Under the pieces are notes generated by a model. It was not told the DNA's origin. It was given only the letters and a program-made list of their open reading frames with translations, and ran no database searches. A DNA stretch of 64,000 nucleotides from Leptodontidium sp. MPI-SDFR-AT-0119 (lineage: Eukaryota; Ascomycota; Leotiomycetes; Helotiales; Leptodontidiaceae): assembly GCA_020726505.1 (NCBI GenBank), contig JAHLEZ010000036.1, forward strand, positions 434,001-498,000, written 5' to 3'. The position numbers and the translations under genes were made by a program. Below, in pieces: positions 1-9,647 of the stretch (positions are counted from its first letter, which is position 1; every line of letters begins with the position of its first letter).

Positions 1-3000
1 CTCCGTCATTCTAGGGTATGCGCCGAAAACAAGTAGTGTAGGGATGAGCCTATTAGGTCTAGCTGTATCGTTTACTGCTTTTACTGCCATTTATAGTCGG
101 TCTTCGTCGCTTAACTCAGGGTGCTCTTTTATAACGATTTCATAGGCACGACGTAGTAGGCGGTGGTATCGCTTAACTTTACTAATTAAATAGTGTGCCT
201 CTACAGGTACTAGCTTAGGAGTACTACCTACGGACCTAAGTACGCTCTTAAACTCCTCAGAGTTGAAATTAGTGCCGTAGTCGTATACTACGAAATCCGG
301 GGGTCTAAGGTAAGTGTTAATCTATACTGACTTAAATGCGTTAAAGGTAGCCCGAGCCGTAGCGGAACTAGGGGCCTTTCGGAGTAGTTTCGCCGCACTA
401 AAACCCGTTGCCTCATTTACTATATAAAGGGCATATCGTTCTCTAAACATTGCGATATCGACGTAGACTGTATGATTAAAGTCGACGTCGTCTTGTAACT
501 TGAAGCGGAACTTATGTGGAGTATCTATGTGTTTCTAGTAATGCTTACACATCTCTTTGACCCTCAATATAACTTCCGAGTTATGCTTATGGCCAGCTTG
601 ATTTAGTAGGTGTTGTAGACGTCTTACCGAAGGGTGTCCGAAACGCCTATGAAGCCGACGTATTTCTGGTTCGGTTAGGTGGCATGCATTTATTGTTCTA
701 GTAAAAGTGTCCAGTAATTAACGATATTGATCCAAAAGTAGCCATAGATGCCTATACTTCTGTATAATCAAGTGCTTCTTGTCGCCCTAAATCAAGACGT
801 TGTGTAAGTTGTCATATTGCGTATTTAGCGCATCTAGTTGTTATAAATAAACTAGAAATGGGATATCTGTGTCCACGATTTAGAAGTCTATTTCTCTAGC
901 TAGAGTATTAACTATAGCAACCCTTAGAGACAGTCGCGAACCGGCACCGAATGTGATCCGGCTCTAGCCCGCCTAGTTAGTGTCAAACTTAATATCTTGA
1001 ATTCGCTATAATGCCTGTAGCTAGTTAATCCCTCCCGTGTTTTTGTTAGATGTCCTTGTGTCAATTAATAGACCTTAGAAGAATCTGTCTGTCTATTGCG
1101 TTGTGTAGGCCTCGCTTAGAGTAAGTCTCTTAATTTTACTTTCTAAGATATAAGTAGCCTTCCTCTCCTTAAGTTAGCCTATGACTTCTCGTGCGTTATA
1201 CTGTGCTTTACTTACTGTAAATATAGTCGTGAAGTTTGTAGTGCCATTACTATTATCGTCGTCGGAACTTTTTAAAGAATTGTCAATATCTATTAAAGTG
1301 TCTGAATCCGCATCCTAGTGACTGCCTGAATAGTGTCTGGATATAGTCTAGTTCTGGTCCGAATTGGGGTCGATCCCTTCAATATAAGCTAGGTAGCTCC
1401 TGAAGGTCTTGTCTGTGGCCTTCACTCCTTCGGCCTTACGCGCCGCGAAGTATCGTGCCCTTGACGCTACTTGCTCTTTGTTAGAGTAGCGACTACTATA
1501 GTAATCCATCTTCTTGTAAATAATACAGCCTATATAGCCTAGTATAGGCTAGAACTTGTCTCCGCGTTTGTTTCCACTTGAAAATTTCATCCTGCGGTCA
1601 GAGTAATAAGCCGTCTTATCTACGACATAAGATCAGTGGCGATTCGTATGTGATCTATAATACTTACTTACCCTCGATCCCGAGTCATGAGTCACCTCAA
1701 CGCCGACGGCGGAGCAAAGACTATTTATCAATATAAGGAAAGTAAGAGGTGCCTGAAACAAGGCTATCTTAAAGAGGGGGTTCCCTAATACTCCCTATAC
1801 GAGCTTATCGCGGAGCGTCTTGTTGTTCCGTATATTGTCGTCTTTTAGGCTAAGCTAAATACTCTGCAATTCCTTGGCGAAGTTCTCCAATTAAGTTAGT
1901 ACTAGTTTTCCCGTCTAGTGAGGCTCCTCCTGAAATAACGAGAAAGTCAGACTAAACCACCGGCTAAGGAACTTATTAGCTCTCTCCTCTGTCTTAAAGT
2001 GTTCGCGAGTCGTTCTGACAAGCTCATTAAATGAGTACCCCTTATTCTAGAGGTACCGGTAATAGTACGAACTGGCTCTGTCTCGTAGCATCGACGGAAA
2101 GGCTCGGTTCCAGACCTTGGTCTCAACTGATACTCTCTAACACAAGTCGGCGAAGATGTGGAGCTTCTCATCTAAGTAGTCCTTGTCTCTGCTGTATTGG
2201 AGCTCCTTAGTGTATATCTTAGTAAGGTTTACTAACGATTTTGCCTAGTCCTAGGTCAATAGATCTATAATATACTATAATGGCCGAATCGGCTCCGTAT
2301 GTGGTCCGGTAGTCCTAGGAACCTCAAATGGTGGTAATGACCCGTCCCGTGGGTGTATTACTAGCGTTAGTGTGGGATTCGGTAACGCGTGGTCATTTAA
2401 TCTCCACGGGTGGAGATTACTTAGGGGATCCCTCCTAAGAGTAAATGAGAACTCCTTCTTTGGGACTATAAGTGGGGGGGTTACACTATATAAATCCTCG
2501 ACCTTATCTCCTTTAGTAAGGGAAATCTTAGGTGATCTTAATAGCTGAATCGTCTCCGTAAGCTTCACTCCTGACCCTTCCGAAGGAGTGTCTTCCTCCA
2601 CGGAATGGATGACTACCTCTAGTTAGTGTTGTGGAGACATCGGGGATTGATTTTGTTAAAGTGTTATTGGAAATGGCGGTGGTGGTCGAGAGAGTGATTC
2701 CTAGATATGATTCGGTACCGATTCGGGGTAGTTCTGAATTTGTATCTCTATTTGGTCCTTTGGCCACAAATTTTCTTCAGCTTGCACTACTTCTACTAAA
2801 GCCTCTGCTGTCCTCGTCCCCCTTTGTCGTCGTACAAACACACCAAAGGCTCGTAGGTCGTCCCTGAGGTATGTGCGTTCTATAACCTCAATTAATCTAA
2901 ACTCCTTTGCCGTCCAACCCTCAAAATACTCCTAAAAGTCCTGGAAAAGGAACTCTCCCTTAATGCGGCCGTTGTAGAAGGACTCACGGAACTTCCGCGA

Positions 3001-3123
3001 GTATACCGTCGCATCTCCTATAAAAGCTAGACTAGGATTTGGCGTTTCTCCTAGTGTAGCCGTGTCATTGAATGTTTCCGGAGTCAACTCTAGCTCCGGC
3101 GTACGGTCTGAAGTATCCGCCAT
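1..3123 (-). pseudogene. Copia gag-pol polyprotein relic (element A)
   Basis: Decayed polyprotein start of a Copia element. I take the start at 3123 (MADTSDRTPE), the first Met after the leader. Open pieces include 2932-3123 and 2275-2601, joined by frames broken with stops. The gag core about 1950-2270 reads like the fungal Copia gag pattern (a Tyr-rich YYYRYL segment followed by VRTTREHFKTEER). The pre-integrase His-rich region lies about 600-660 (FGHPSVRRL). The integrase core at 430-195 shows VDIA, then YDYGTNF with the second Asp near 290, then PVEAH with the Glu near 205. Most lesions are C->T/G->A stops. Only fragments could be translated as it stands. Confidence 0.85.
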
Positions 3124-3444
3124 TGTGTCGGATACGATTCGTAGGTGATCCGGTGGGTTCCCGGATAGGTTTCTTGAAGGTCCAAAGTTCTGGATTCAAG
3201 GATGTTAAATTGACAGTCTTCGTAGAGTAACTGTCGTGTTGTGATAGCTCTTCTCCGACGTACAATCGTCCTAATCGAGTCTTAAGAGAGAAGTTGTCTT
3301 CCCTCCACGATCTAGAAAAGGTAAACTGCCCTTTAAGGAAAATACAGTGAAGTACTCCTCAAGTTGAAGCCCAGAATCCGCTCTATAGCCTAAGACCTTT
3401 TCTGTCTGTAGTAAGGTTGACGATATAAGCTTGCCACTGATTAG

Positions 3445-3700
3445 TGTCAGTGCAGTACCGGTTCATATACTACGCCGCATGTGTGAATATATTCTAATGC
3501 GAGTATAGCGACAGAGTAATAAATATATAGTTCAAAATCTGTGTCTCTTCTAAGAGAGTGCGAGGAGAGCTAGACTATATACTACGAAACCCCACCGAAT
3601 CTCCACCGAAACTAGTCCGGCTAAGCTCTGACCCCTGACTTTGACCCGCACCCCCTTTTCCGGACCGAAGTATGCTCATGCAGGGACCTGTGGACCAACA
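3445..3700 (-). repeat. 5' LTR of Copia A (256 bp)
   Basis: In element orientation it starts TGTTGGTCC and ends TGCACTGACA. The same LTR, more mutated, is found at 12529-12784, 27275-27529, 38177-38440 (inverted) and truncated at 9502-9647. The flank at 3701-3705 is ATTAG; the partner target duplication is outside the window. Confidence 0.85.
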
Positions 3701-5545
3701 ATTAGTTAGCCTTCTAACCTTTAGAGGTCTTATTATTGTCTCTACTTTGCCTATAACTAGCTATATAGTATATTCGTTAAATTTAATGTCGGCAAAGATT
3801 AACTCCTATTGATTTTCTATATTTAATAGCCTATATATATGTGAATTAGTTATCCTTACTAAAATGTACTTCCCTAGCTATATTCTTGGCTCTAGCTTCT
3901 TAAGAAACGTTGCCTTTAACCTTAATAGCTATACTCTTACTCTAAATACTTTATAATGCGACAAGCTAGCTAGTATACCTTCTTATGCCTCTAGCGGCGT
4001 TAGCCCTTTTACCCTTTAATATAATAATACCTTTATTAGTCTCTTATTTTTGAGCCTAATTACGTACTCTACGGCATAATACCAAAGACTATCTAACTAT
4101 TTAGCGTCGTATAATATAAACCTGACTATCTTAGATAATTAATATATCTAATACTTTAATACCTTATTAAGTGACTATTTATACAGTAGCGATAGCTTTG
4201 ATTATATACTGAGCTCTTATAGCCAGCGCATAAAGGCATTTTTAAACTCTTCTTTACTATTGTTAGTCCGCTAGTACACGACTACTTGTCCCTTCTGAAG
4301 CTCTAGTTGAGTCTTTAATAGCTTGATTTCTGGCTATATTACAGCGGCTGTTTTGTCCTTAAGTAGCCGTACTTAGTATACTCGTGTTACGTCGTCTACT
4401 ACTACTAGGTAGTACTTGTACCCCCTAATTGACTGGCACTGGATGCCTGATATATTAGTATATAACTTACGTAATAGCGTATTAACTTTAGTATTAGTCT
4501 TTTTAGTAAAATGCTTCTTTATCTTACTGGCTAGGCATGATTCGCAGCTCTTTTCCCCCTTATAGATCATTCGCTTTCTTAGCTTTATCCCGTACTTAGA
4601 TATTGCCTCTAATTTAACTATTTCTTAGTAGTTTATATGGCCAAGCCGTCTATGTATTAGGTCCGGCATCGTTTCTTGATTTTGGTCGTCGTATAAGCTC
4701 TCTATAATGTATATTTCCGGTACTAGTAGTTCTAATAGCTTTATTCCGACTGTATTTGCCTCTGTATTTGAGTCTAAGACGTATAGGCCATTAGCTTTCG
4801 TCGTAGAAAGCACCAAATTATTATCCTTATAATACTTTGCCCCTACATTATTAAATATAGTACTAATTCCGTCCTCTATAAGTGCACTAATTAATAGTAG
4901 CCTAGTACTTCTAAAGTCAGGTATATACTAGACGTTATATAATATTATGCCATTAATTTACACGTCTTTGTAGTCTTCCGCAAATAAATATTGATTATTG
5001 GCTGTCTTCACTTGCTTGTCTCTCTAGCGTTTAAGGCTTATAAAGTCGGCATATATATTAGAAAAGTATTTAGTTGCTCCTGAGTCTAGTTTCTATTAAT
5101 TTGCGGCCGTAATACTAGTGTAGGCCTATTATACTTCTTTTATAAAGTATATATAATTTGTAAAGTAAGGTTTAAAAGTCTTTAATTAATCTGCGGCTAC
5201 GTTAGCTATCTCTTTACCTTTACACTCGTTTTTCTAATAGTTAAACTTCTTATACTTCGCGTATTAATTCCTGTTGAATTTTGCGGTCTTTTCTACCCTT
5301 CTTAATACGTCCCTATAATCCCCGGTTACTTTTCCACCTCTCTAACCTCCTCTACCCCTGCCTCTGCCTCTGTAGCCTCTATGGCCTCCATAGCCTCTGC
5401 CCCTGCCTCTGCCCTTATTCGCTACTTAATTAGCTTTTATTGCCGTTAGTTCTGTAGTCGGTGCTACCTTTAGCTCGTCTTTTTATTATAATTAATACTT
5501 AATTAATTAATAGAGTACTACTTTTAAGTCTCTAGGGTTATTTTG
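3701..5545 (-). pseudogene. Copia D gag C-terminus, protease and integrase (decayed)
   Basis: In translation order: an Arg-Gly-rich stretch (5425-5340, GRGRGRGYGG type, from a Gly/Arg codon repeat); a zinc-knuckle remnant about 5290-5210 in which two Cys and the His read Tyr while the last Cys (NECKGKE) survives; the protease motif LDSGAT near 5080; the pre-integrase domain (4816-4625, ending HRRLGHINY); and the integrase zinc region and core start (4570-4373, CESCLASK then VVVDDVTRVY). Reading continues with stops to 3701 where Copia A begins. Cys->Tyr is what TGT->TAT mutation by RIP gives. The protein is not functional as it stands. Confidence 0.8.
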
Positions 5546-5718
5546 TGTCGTGCAAAAGGTCTCTCTCAATCGACGGCCGGCATGGCTCTCATGGTGGCTG
5601 CAACGTGGTGGCAAAAGTGTCTGATTTCTAGAAGGGAGCTCCTGTCTGCAACTGCCCCTATAACTAACTGGCCTGCTTACGTAGGCTAGGCACGTGCGCA
5701 TACCTGTGTTGCACGACA
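5546..5718 (-). repeat. 3' LTR of gag-only element (173 bp)
   Basis: Starts TGTCGTGCAA and ends TTGCACGACA, a perfect 10-bp terminal inverted repeat. It is near-identical to 7647-7819, which implies recent insertion. Flank TTTTG at 5541-5545. Confidence 0.92.
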
Positions 5719-5727
5719 CACCCCCCA
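5719..5727 (-). promoter_or_regulatory. Polypurine tract of gag-only element
   Basis: On the minus strand a run of six G followed by TG abuts the 3' LTR start. Its position and composition fit the polypurine tract that primes plus-strand DNA synthesis. Confidence 0.65.
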
Positions 5728-6317
5728 GTTGTGACAGAGCTCTAAGGTGCACCCCCTAGATCAACAAGAGTCTAATTTACAAAAGAAAGGCAAGCATGCC
5801 ATGTAGTGGCACATAGGCCGAAACAACAGCTAATTGACCTCTAAATACGTCCCTCCACGTGTCCGCGTCGCTTTGAGTGGTGCCGTCTCATTCCGGCGCT
5901 CTAAATAAATGAACAAGGGCACCTTATTCAAGTAACCCCTCCACTGCGAAACACCGTAGACTTTCCGTAGAGCAACCCGTACCTAAAGAGCCAAAAGCAA
6001 AGAGCCAGCAGGCTCACACTGGACCAGCAGGCCCAAAAACATCGGAAACAACAGCTTCCACCCCCCAGAGGCTAGCCAAAGCGCCAGGGGTTCAACAACA
6101 TAGTGTCGCAACACCAAAGCAGGTGTATTTTGGCCAGTAGGGGAGCGACCTCCTACTGCAACCGTCGAGCATGGCCACCGCAAACCATTACTCCCAGCAG
6201 GTGTATTGTGGCCAGTACGGGAGCGACCTCGTAACTGCACCTCTTCTAGCATAGCCACCGCAAACCATGCTTCTAGCACATCCTTTGCTGTACTAGGTCA
6301 CTGTTTCCCTACTCTCT
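5728..6317 (-). other. 3' untranslated region of gag-only element
   Basis: About 590 bp with no recognisable domain. A 98-codon open frame (6279-5983) covers the tandem repeat but resembles nothing I know and is probably chance. No reverse transcriptase or integrase motif is present in any frame. Confidence 0.6.
6118..6273. repeat. 78-bp imperfect tandem duplication in 3' UTR of gag-only element
   Basis: Two units (6118-6195 and 6196-6273) share AGCAGGTGTATT, GGCCAGTA, GGGAGCGACCTC and GCCACCGCAAACCAT blocks at a 78-bp period. They lie between the gag stop and the polypurine tract. Role unknown. Confidence 0.8.
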
Positions 6318-7559
6318 TCAAGCCTCTATCGGTCCCTTGCCTTCCCACGTGGCTTTGCCTTTGGCACCCTCATTGGAGGCACCATCTCCGGAGCCAGAGC
6401 CAGAGCCTAGCCAACCCTTCTCTCGGAGCCTCTCCCGCAACTGTTGGTACTCTGAGAGCTCTAGACGTTGGCGAATTGACTTCTTGTCGTCGTCTGAGAG
6501 CTGTATTTGACGTTCAGTACGACCTGTTAGAGCTAGCTCTAGTCTAGAGCAGTCTCCAGGGAGCCATGCGTGCTTCCTTTGACAAGGGCACTTGTTAGTA
6601 CCATCACCACGTCCTCCCAGCGTTGCATATGCTCCACCACCCCCAGTACCTTTCCTGTCTAAGCGCTTCTTAGCGGCAGTAGTCACTTGCAGGTAGGTTT
6701 CTAGTATGCGGCCGTACTCCTCAAGCGTGCGACTAGGCTTTTCCCCCATGGCATCGGCCTCTAAGACCCTCCGGAGCTGCTCAGCACTCCATTCCGGTGC
6801 AACCCTCACAGCGACAGTCTCTAAAAACGTCTGTATAGCGCTAGTTCCCTCAACGACATCTAGCTTTAGAGACTTCGCTCTAGCCAGAGCCTGGAACCAG
6901 TTGTCTAACCATGTATTCGGGTGTATTGAGCCTTGCTTGCCAGTCTCTAACACGTCTAAATACGCGTCTCTCCGGTGCTGTTTGTACCACTCAGGGGTCG
7001 GCGCATACTTCTTCTGAAGCTCCCGCACTAGGTTCTGGAGAGTCAGGCGTCCTTCAGCGATCAGTTGCTCCTTGTGAGGCTCCAAAAGCATGTGCGGCAC
7101 AGACTGGTTCACCCATTCCCACAGTACCTGGTACCGTTGATTTGACGCTGCCCAGCGCGTATGCCGCATGCTGTAGTCGCGTTGGTACGCCTGGTACTCC
7201 TTTTCCACATCCTTGAAGCGTGCTGGCAAAATCGCTGGCCTGTCTGGAATGTCCCGAATGTCCACTTCCCACGTGTTCTGCCTGTGCTTATCTTCTATGT
7301 GTATGAGCTCTTCAATCGTCGGAGGTAGCGCAGGTTCTGAATCAGCTGTGTGTGGAGAATCAGGTCCGTCGGGGTCAACATGGTGCCATGCTCCCCGGAC
7401 CATTGCCTGAGCCTTTAGCTCTGCTAGCCACGGCGGAAACATCTCTCGTTTGGACGTAAGGGTAACTGTCGGAGCTGAAGTAGCCATTTTGGAGTCTGCG
7501 AAGGTGGTTTGATGATCTTGAAGAGTTGTTTCTGTAGGGGAGAACACTGCACAACTCAC
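6318..7559 (-). CDS. Copia-type Gag protein of gag-only element
   Basis: Intact 413-codon frame, the longest open frame in the window, encoding a nucleocapsid/capsid-like Gag. The Met at codon 25 (7487, MATSAPTVTL) is an alternative start; the first 24 residues look like leader. The N-terminus (FPPWLAELKAQAM, residues 41-53) and helical core (about 130-295, with LWEWVNQSVP and WLDNWFQALARAKSL) follow the fungal Copia gag pattern. A compact CPCQRKHAWLPGDC motif at 324-337 (C-x1-C-x3-H-x6-C) sits where a zinc knuckle is expected but has unusual spacing. A charged helix (350-383), a Gly/Ser linker (384-395) and a basic tail follow. No protease motif is fused. It has normal GC and no in-frame stop. 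It is presumably the only protein the element makes and would assemble particles for an enzyme-bearing partner. Confidence 0.85.
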   Translation of the reverse strand: MSCAVFSPTETTLQDHQTTFADSKMATSAPTVTLTSKREMFPPWLAELKAQAMVRGAWHHVDPDGPDSPHTADSEPALPPTIEELIHIEDKHRQNTWEVDIRDIPDRPAILPARFKDVEKEYQAYQRDYSMRHTRWAASNQRYQVLWEWVNQSVPHMLLEPHKEQLIAEGRLTLQNLVRELQKKYAPTPEWYKQHRRDAYLDVLETGKQGSIHPNTWLDNWFQALARAKSLKLDVVEGTSAIQTFLETVAVRVAPEWSAEQLRRVLEADAMGEKPSRTLEEYGRILETYLQVTTAAKKRLDRKGTGGGGAYATLGGRGDGTNKCPCQRKHAWLPGDCSRLELALTGRTERQIQLSDDDKKSIRQRLELSEYQQLRERLREKGWLGSGSGSGDGASNEGAKGKATWEGKGPIEA

Positions 7560-7635
7560 CGCTACTCCACAGAACCATTACCAAACCGCCAATTAGAGTC
7601 TCTGCAGTTTCCAATACTACGCAACAGCGCGTACG

Positions 7636-7646
7636 GGGCTCATAAC
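7636..7646 (-). promoter_or_regulatory. Primer-binding site, initiator tRNA-Met half molecule
   Basis: On the minus strand GTTATGAGCCC directly follows the LTR. It is complementary to GGGCUCAUAAC, the anticodon stem-loop of fungal initiator tRNA-Met. Priming by a tRNA-iMet fragment cleaved in the anticodon loop is established for Drosophila copia and for some fungal Copia elements. The 11-nt match and its zero spacing from the LTR are seen directly; its use as primer site is inferred. Confidence 0.8.
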
Positions 7647-7819
7647 TGTCGTGCAAAAGGTCTCTCTCAATCGACGGCCGGCATGGCTCTCATGGTGGCT
7701 GCAACGTGGTGGCAAAAGTGTCTGATTTCTAGAAGGGAGCTCCTGTCTGCAACTGCCCCTATAACTAACTGGCCTGCTTACGTAGGCTAGGCACGTGCGC
7801 ATACCTGTGTTGCACGACA
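7647..7819 (-). repeat. 5' LTR of gag-only element (173 bp)
   Basis: Same 173 bp as 5546-5718. On the minus strand it is followed immediately by the primer-binding site. Flank TTTTG at 7820-7824 completes the target duplication. Confidence 0.92.
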
Positions 7820-7824
7820 TTTTG

Positions 7825-8355
7825 TAATACGTTACGTACTATTTTCTAATCTCTTAGCCTTAATAGTGATGTAATTAGCTTTGCCTTAATATCGGCATTA
7901 GTGAATAGATAAGTGTCGCTAAAGAGCCTGAGCCTGTATTTCCGTAGACGAAAGACGTAATCATTGGCACTCTCGATAGACGGATTATATACTTCTTTGC
8001 CTAGCTCCTCCTTAATATTAGTAATATATTAAGCTCTAGACGAGTGAGTAGTCCCTGCGGCTTAAAGTGCGTCTTACAGTACCTTTATATCCCCGGCGTT
8101 TATGAGATCTTAGTACTTCTTAAATATAATAGTAGAGAGACTAGAAACAATAATTTTCCGAGCCTCCTTTTGCTCCTTTCTTTAAGCTAATTAAAGAGAC
8201 GCTATTACTAGTAGTGCCGGAGGGTTAATTACCTATTCTGAGATTCCGGCAGCAGCGAGTTCCTTCTAAGTCTCTAGCTTTTACTCGTAGAAGTTGTCGT
8301 AGATTAACTTTGACGACTTAGTCGATGATTCTAATGACTTTGATACGACTGGCAT
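7825..8355 (-). pseudogene. Copia D gag N-terminal part (decayed)
   Basis: The N-terminal gag of Copia D, separated from its C-terminal part by the gag-only element. The likely start is the Met at 8355 (MPVVSKSLES), followed by a segment with Trp codons turned to stops (YDNFYE*KLET*KEL), as in Copia/UBN2-type gag N-termini that read NYxxWxxxL. Further down DAL*AAGTTHSSSL and a FRLRKYRLRL segment fit a gag helical core. Several in-frame TAA/TAG match CAA, CAG or TGG decay. Confidence 0.65.
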
Positions 8356-8584
8356 AATAGAGAGCTGAAAGGTCGACAGTTGACTTGATGGACGTATTAC
8401 AAAGGCTTAATTTAATTCGTAGATAAGGTATATGACGTATGACGTGTGTTGAATCGATTATAGCTAGTATTAATTGATTCTGAGTAGTATTGAGGTTGAT
8501 TTCCAAACAATTAGAATTACTACTATAATAAAAAAGCATATAGAATTCTATTTGAGAGAGCGTATAAAGTAATAGGGGAAATGG

Positions 8585-9120
8585 GGGCAGCGTGATCATA
8601 AGTACGCAAGTACAGAGATCAACGCAGCACAGCCCATATTTCTAACACCGATAGACCGCCCTTCCTCTCATCGAGGCGAGCGCCTCGGATGACAGCACAA
8701 AACTATAATGCATGCTCTCACAACTACAGTGGACTGAGATTGCACTTGAAAAGCCGCATAGTATTTATTTCCAAGACCGTTCCAGCAACAATACGATGTG
8801 CGAGGCGTGCTTGCGACGCCCTGTTGAACCACTAACGGTTGATAATCATCGCAGCCTTAAACCGCCATGGTGCATCTGTTTCGATGTTACTCAACTTCGC
8901 CTCGCAGCAAGGCTTGAAGCCCTCGTCTGTTATAACGTGGTGGGCGGTTGATAGGACTATCAAGAATGGACACACGGCTGCGTTAGCATAAGCGGACCCA
9001 ACAGTTGTCACTTTCCCACTCGGACTAGGCCGTAAAGTGAAGGCAAACCGAAGTCGTCGATCTGCTTCTTCGGCTTGGTGCGGATCCGATAAGTCCTCCT
9101 TTGCCACCAATACCGGTCGG
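8585..9120. other. Island of normal-composition DNA, no confident gene
   Basis: This stretch keeps balanced GC and CpA/TpG and lacks the TpA-rich texture of both flanks. Open frames exist on both strands (8712-8951 plus; the part of 9236-8832 minus lying in the island), about 80 residues each, with no domain I recognise. No LTR or terminal inverted repeat was found. It may be surviving low-copy host sequence, an exon fragment or a recent insertion. Confidence 0.5.
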
Positions 9121-9501
9121 GGGCTATTGCTATTATTTAATAATAAAAACTCTATATTCTTTTTAAATAGCTTAAAAGTAAATAAATTAATAAACAAATC
9201 AATAACTAGCCGAAGACAAAGAAAGTCTTTAAACATATTATAAGTCGAAGACTAACAAGTCATTTGATCTATTAATAAAATAATAATTAGCTTAATACAT
9301 TTATAAAAGGATCTTAATAACTTACCGAGTTAAGGTATTTTAGGGTTCTTTATTTCTAAGGCTTTTATTTGCCTTCTTAATAATCTTATATTTTCTTCAT
9401 AATATTTAATTCCTATTATAAATTTTCGATATTTTTTCTATAAAGTCGAGGGGCCTAATATTAATTAATTTAATTATATAATAAATAATAAAAATAAAAG
9501 A
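9121..9501. other. AT-rich stretch without gene
   Basis: Strongly AT-rich decayed sequence between the GC island and the LTR stub. No frame or repeat was recognised. Confidence 0.5.
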
Positions 9502-9647
9502 TGTCGGTGCAGTACCGGTTTATGTACCACGCCGCATGTGTAAATATATTTTAATACGAGTATAATGACAGAGTAATAAATATATAGTTCAAAAATTTAT
9601 ATATATTTTTAAGAGAGTATAAAGAGAGCTAGACTATATATTACGAA
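9502..9647 (-). repeat. Truncated LTR of the Copia A/B/C family
   Basis: Matches about the first 145 bases (plus-strand left part) of the LTR at 3445-3700 and then stops exactly where the Copia E LTR begins (TGTTAGATTT at 9648). No second copy pairs with it. It is a remnant cut by the E insertion or by deletion. Confidence 0.75.

Larger units (their letters stand above)
1..3700 (-). mobile_element. Copia element A, 5' part (cut by window edge)
   Basis: This is the 5' part of a Ty1/Copia LTR retrotransposon on the minus strand, and the rest (reverse transcriptase, RNase H, 3' LTR) lies beyond position 1. In element order it holds the 5' LTR (3700-3445), a 5' leader (3444-3124), gag, protease and the integrase. 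It inserted into Copia D, whose integrase is cut at 3701. It is the least mutated member of a family also represented by copies B (12529-27529), C (38177-61187) and an LTR stub at 9502-9647, so it is the best local reference for reading the others. Confidence 0.85.
5546..7819 (-). mobile_element. Compact gag-only Copia-type LTR element
   Basis: A complete 2274-bp LTR element with almost no RIP-like damage, unlike its surroundings. It has two 173-bp LTRs (5546-5718 and 7647-7819), a primer-binding site directly inside the 5' LTR (7636-7646), one gag-like gene (7559-6318), a 3' untranslated region with a 78-bp tandem duplication, and a G-rich polypurine tract (5719-5727) next to the 3' LTR. The 5-bp target duplication TTTTG is perfect (5541-5545 and 7820-7824). 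No protease, integrase, reverse transcriptase or RNase H frame exists in the 1928-bp interior, so it must rely on enzymes from another element. It resembles the TR-GAG/LARD class known from plants. Confidence 0.88.
3701..8600 (-). mobile_element. Copia element D, split by A and by a gag-only element
   Basis: Second Copia family on the minus strand. The 5' end lies near 8600 and the 3' end was cut by Copia A at 3701, so reverse transcriptase and 3' LTR are missing here. The gag-only element at 5546-7819 sits inside its gag; the two D parts rejoin with a TTTTG duplication at each side. The stretch 8356-8600, upstream of gag, is probably leader and LTR remnant; I could not find a second LTR copy to define its ends. 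Confidence 0.75.

Noticed and set aside
2631..2867. Open frame on the plus strand over element A gag
   Set aside because: It lies antisense to gag in a 5' position, is short, has no motif, and the corresponding frame in copy B is broken; treated as a shadow.
5507..5752. Open frame across the LTR of the gag-only element (also near 7617-7820 and 35215-35433)
   Set aside because: The same peptide recurs only because the LTR recurs; it crosses the LTR boundary into unrelated DNA and has no coding support.
6911..7216. Plus-strand frames opposite to the intact gag (6206-6547, 6706-7017, 6911-7216)
   Set aside because: GC-rich coding DNA often leaves open frames on the other strand; no motif and no continuity between them.
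8318..8599. 93-codon minus-strand frame over the Copia D leader
   Set aside because: Hydrophobic AT-driven translation overlapping the gag start in another frame; no family resemblance.
8832..9236. 134-codon minus-strand frame across the island edge
   Set aside because: Its N-terminal third is in the AT-rich decayed DNA, so the frame joins two unrelated sequences; kept only as part of the island description.
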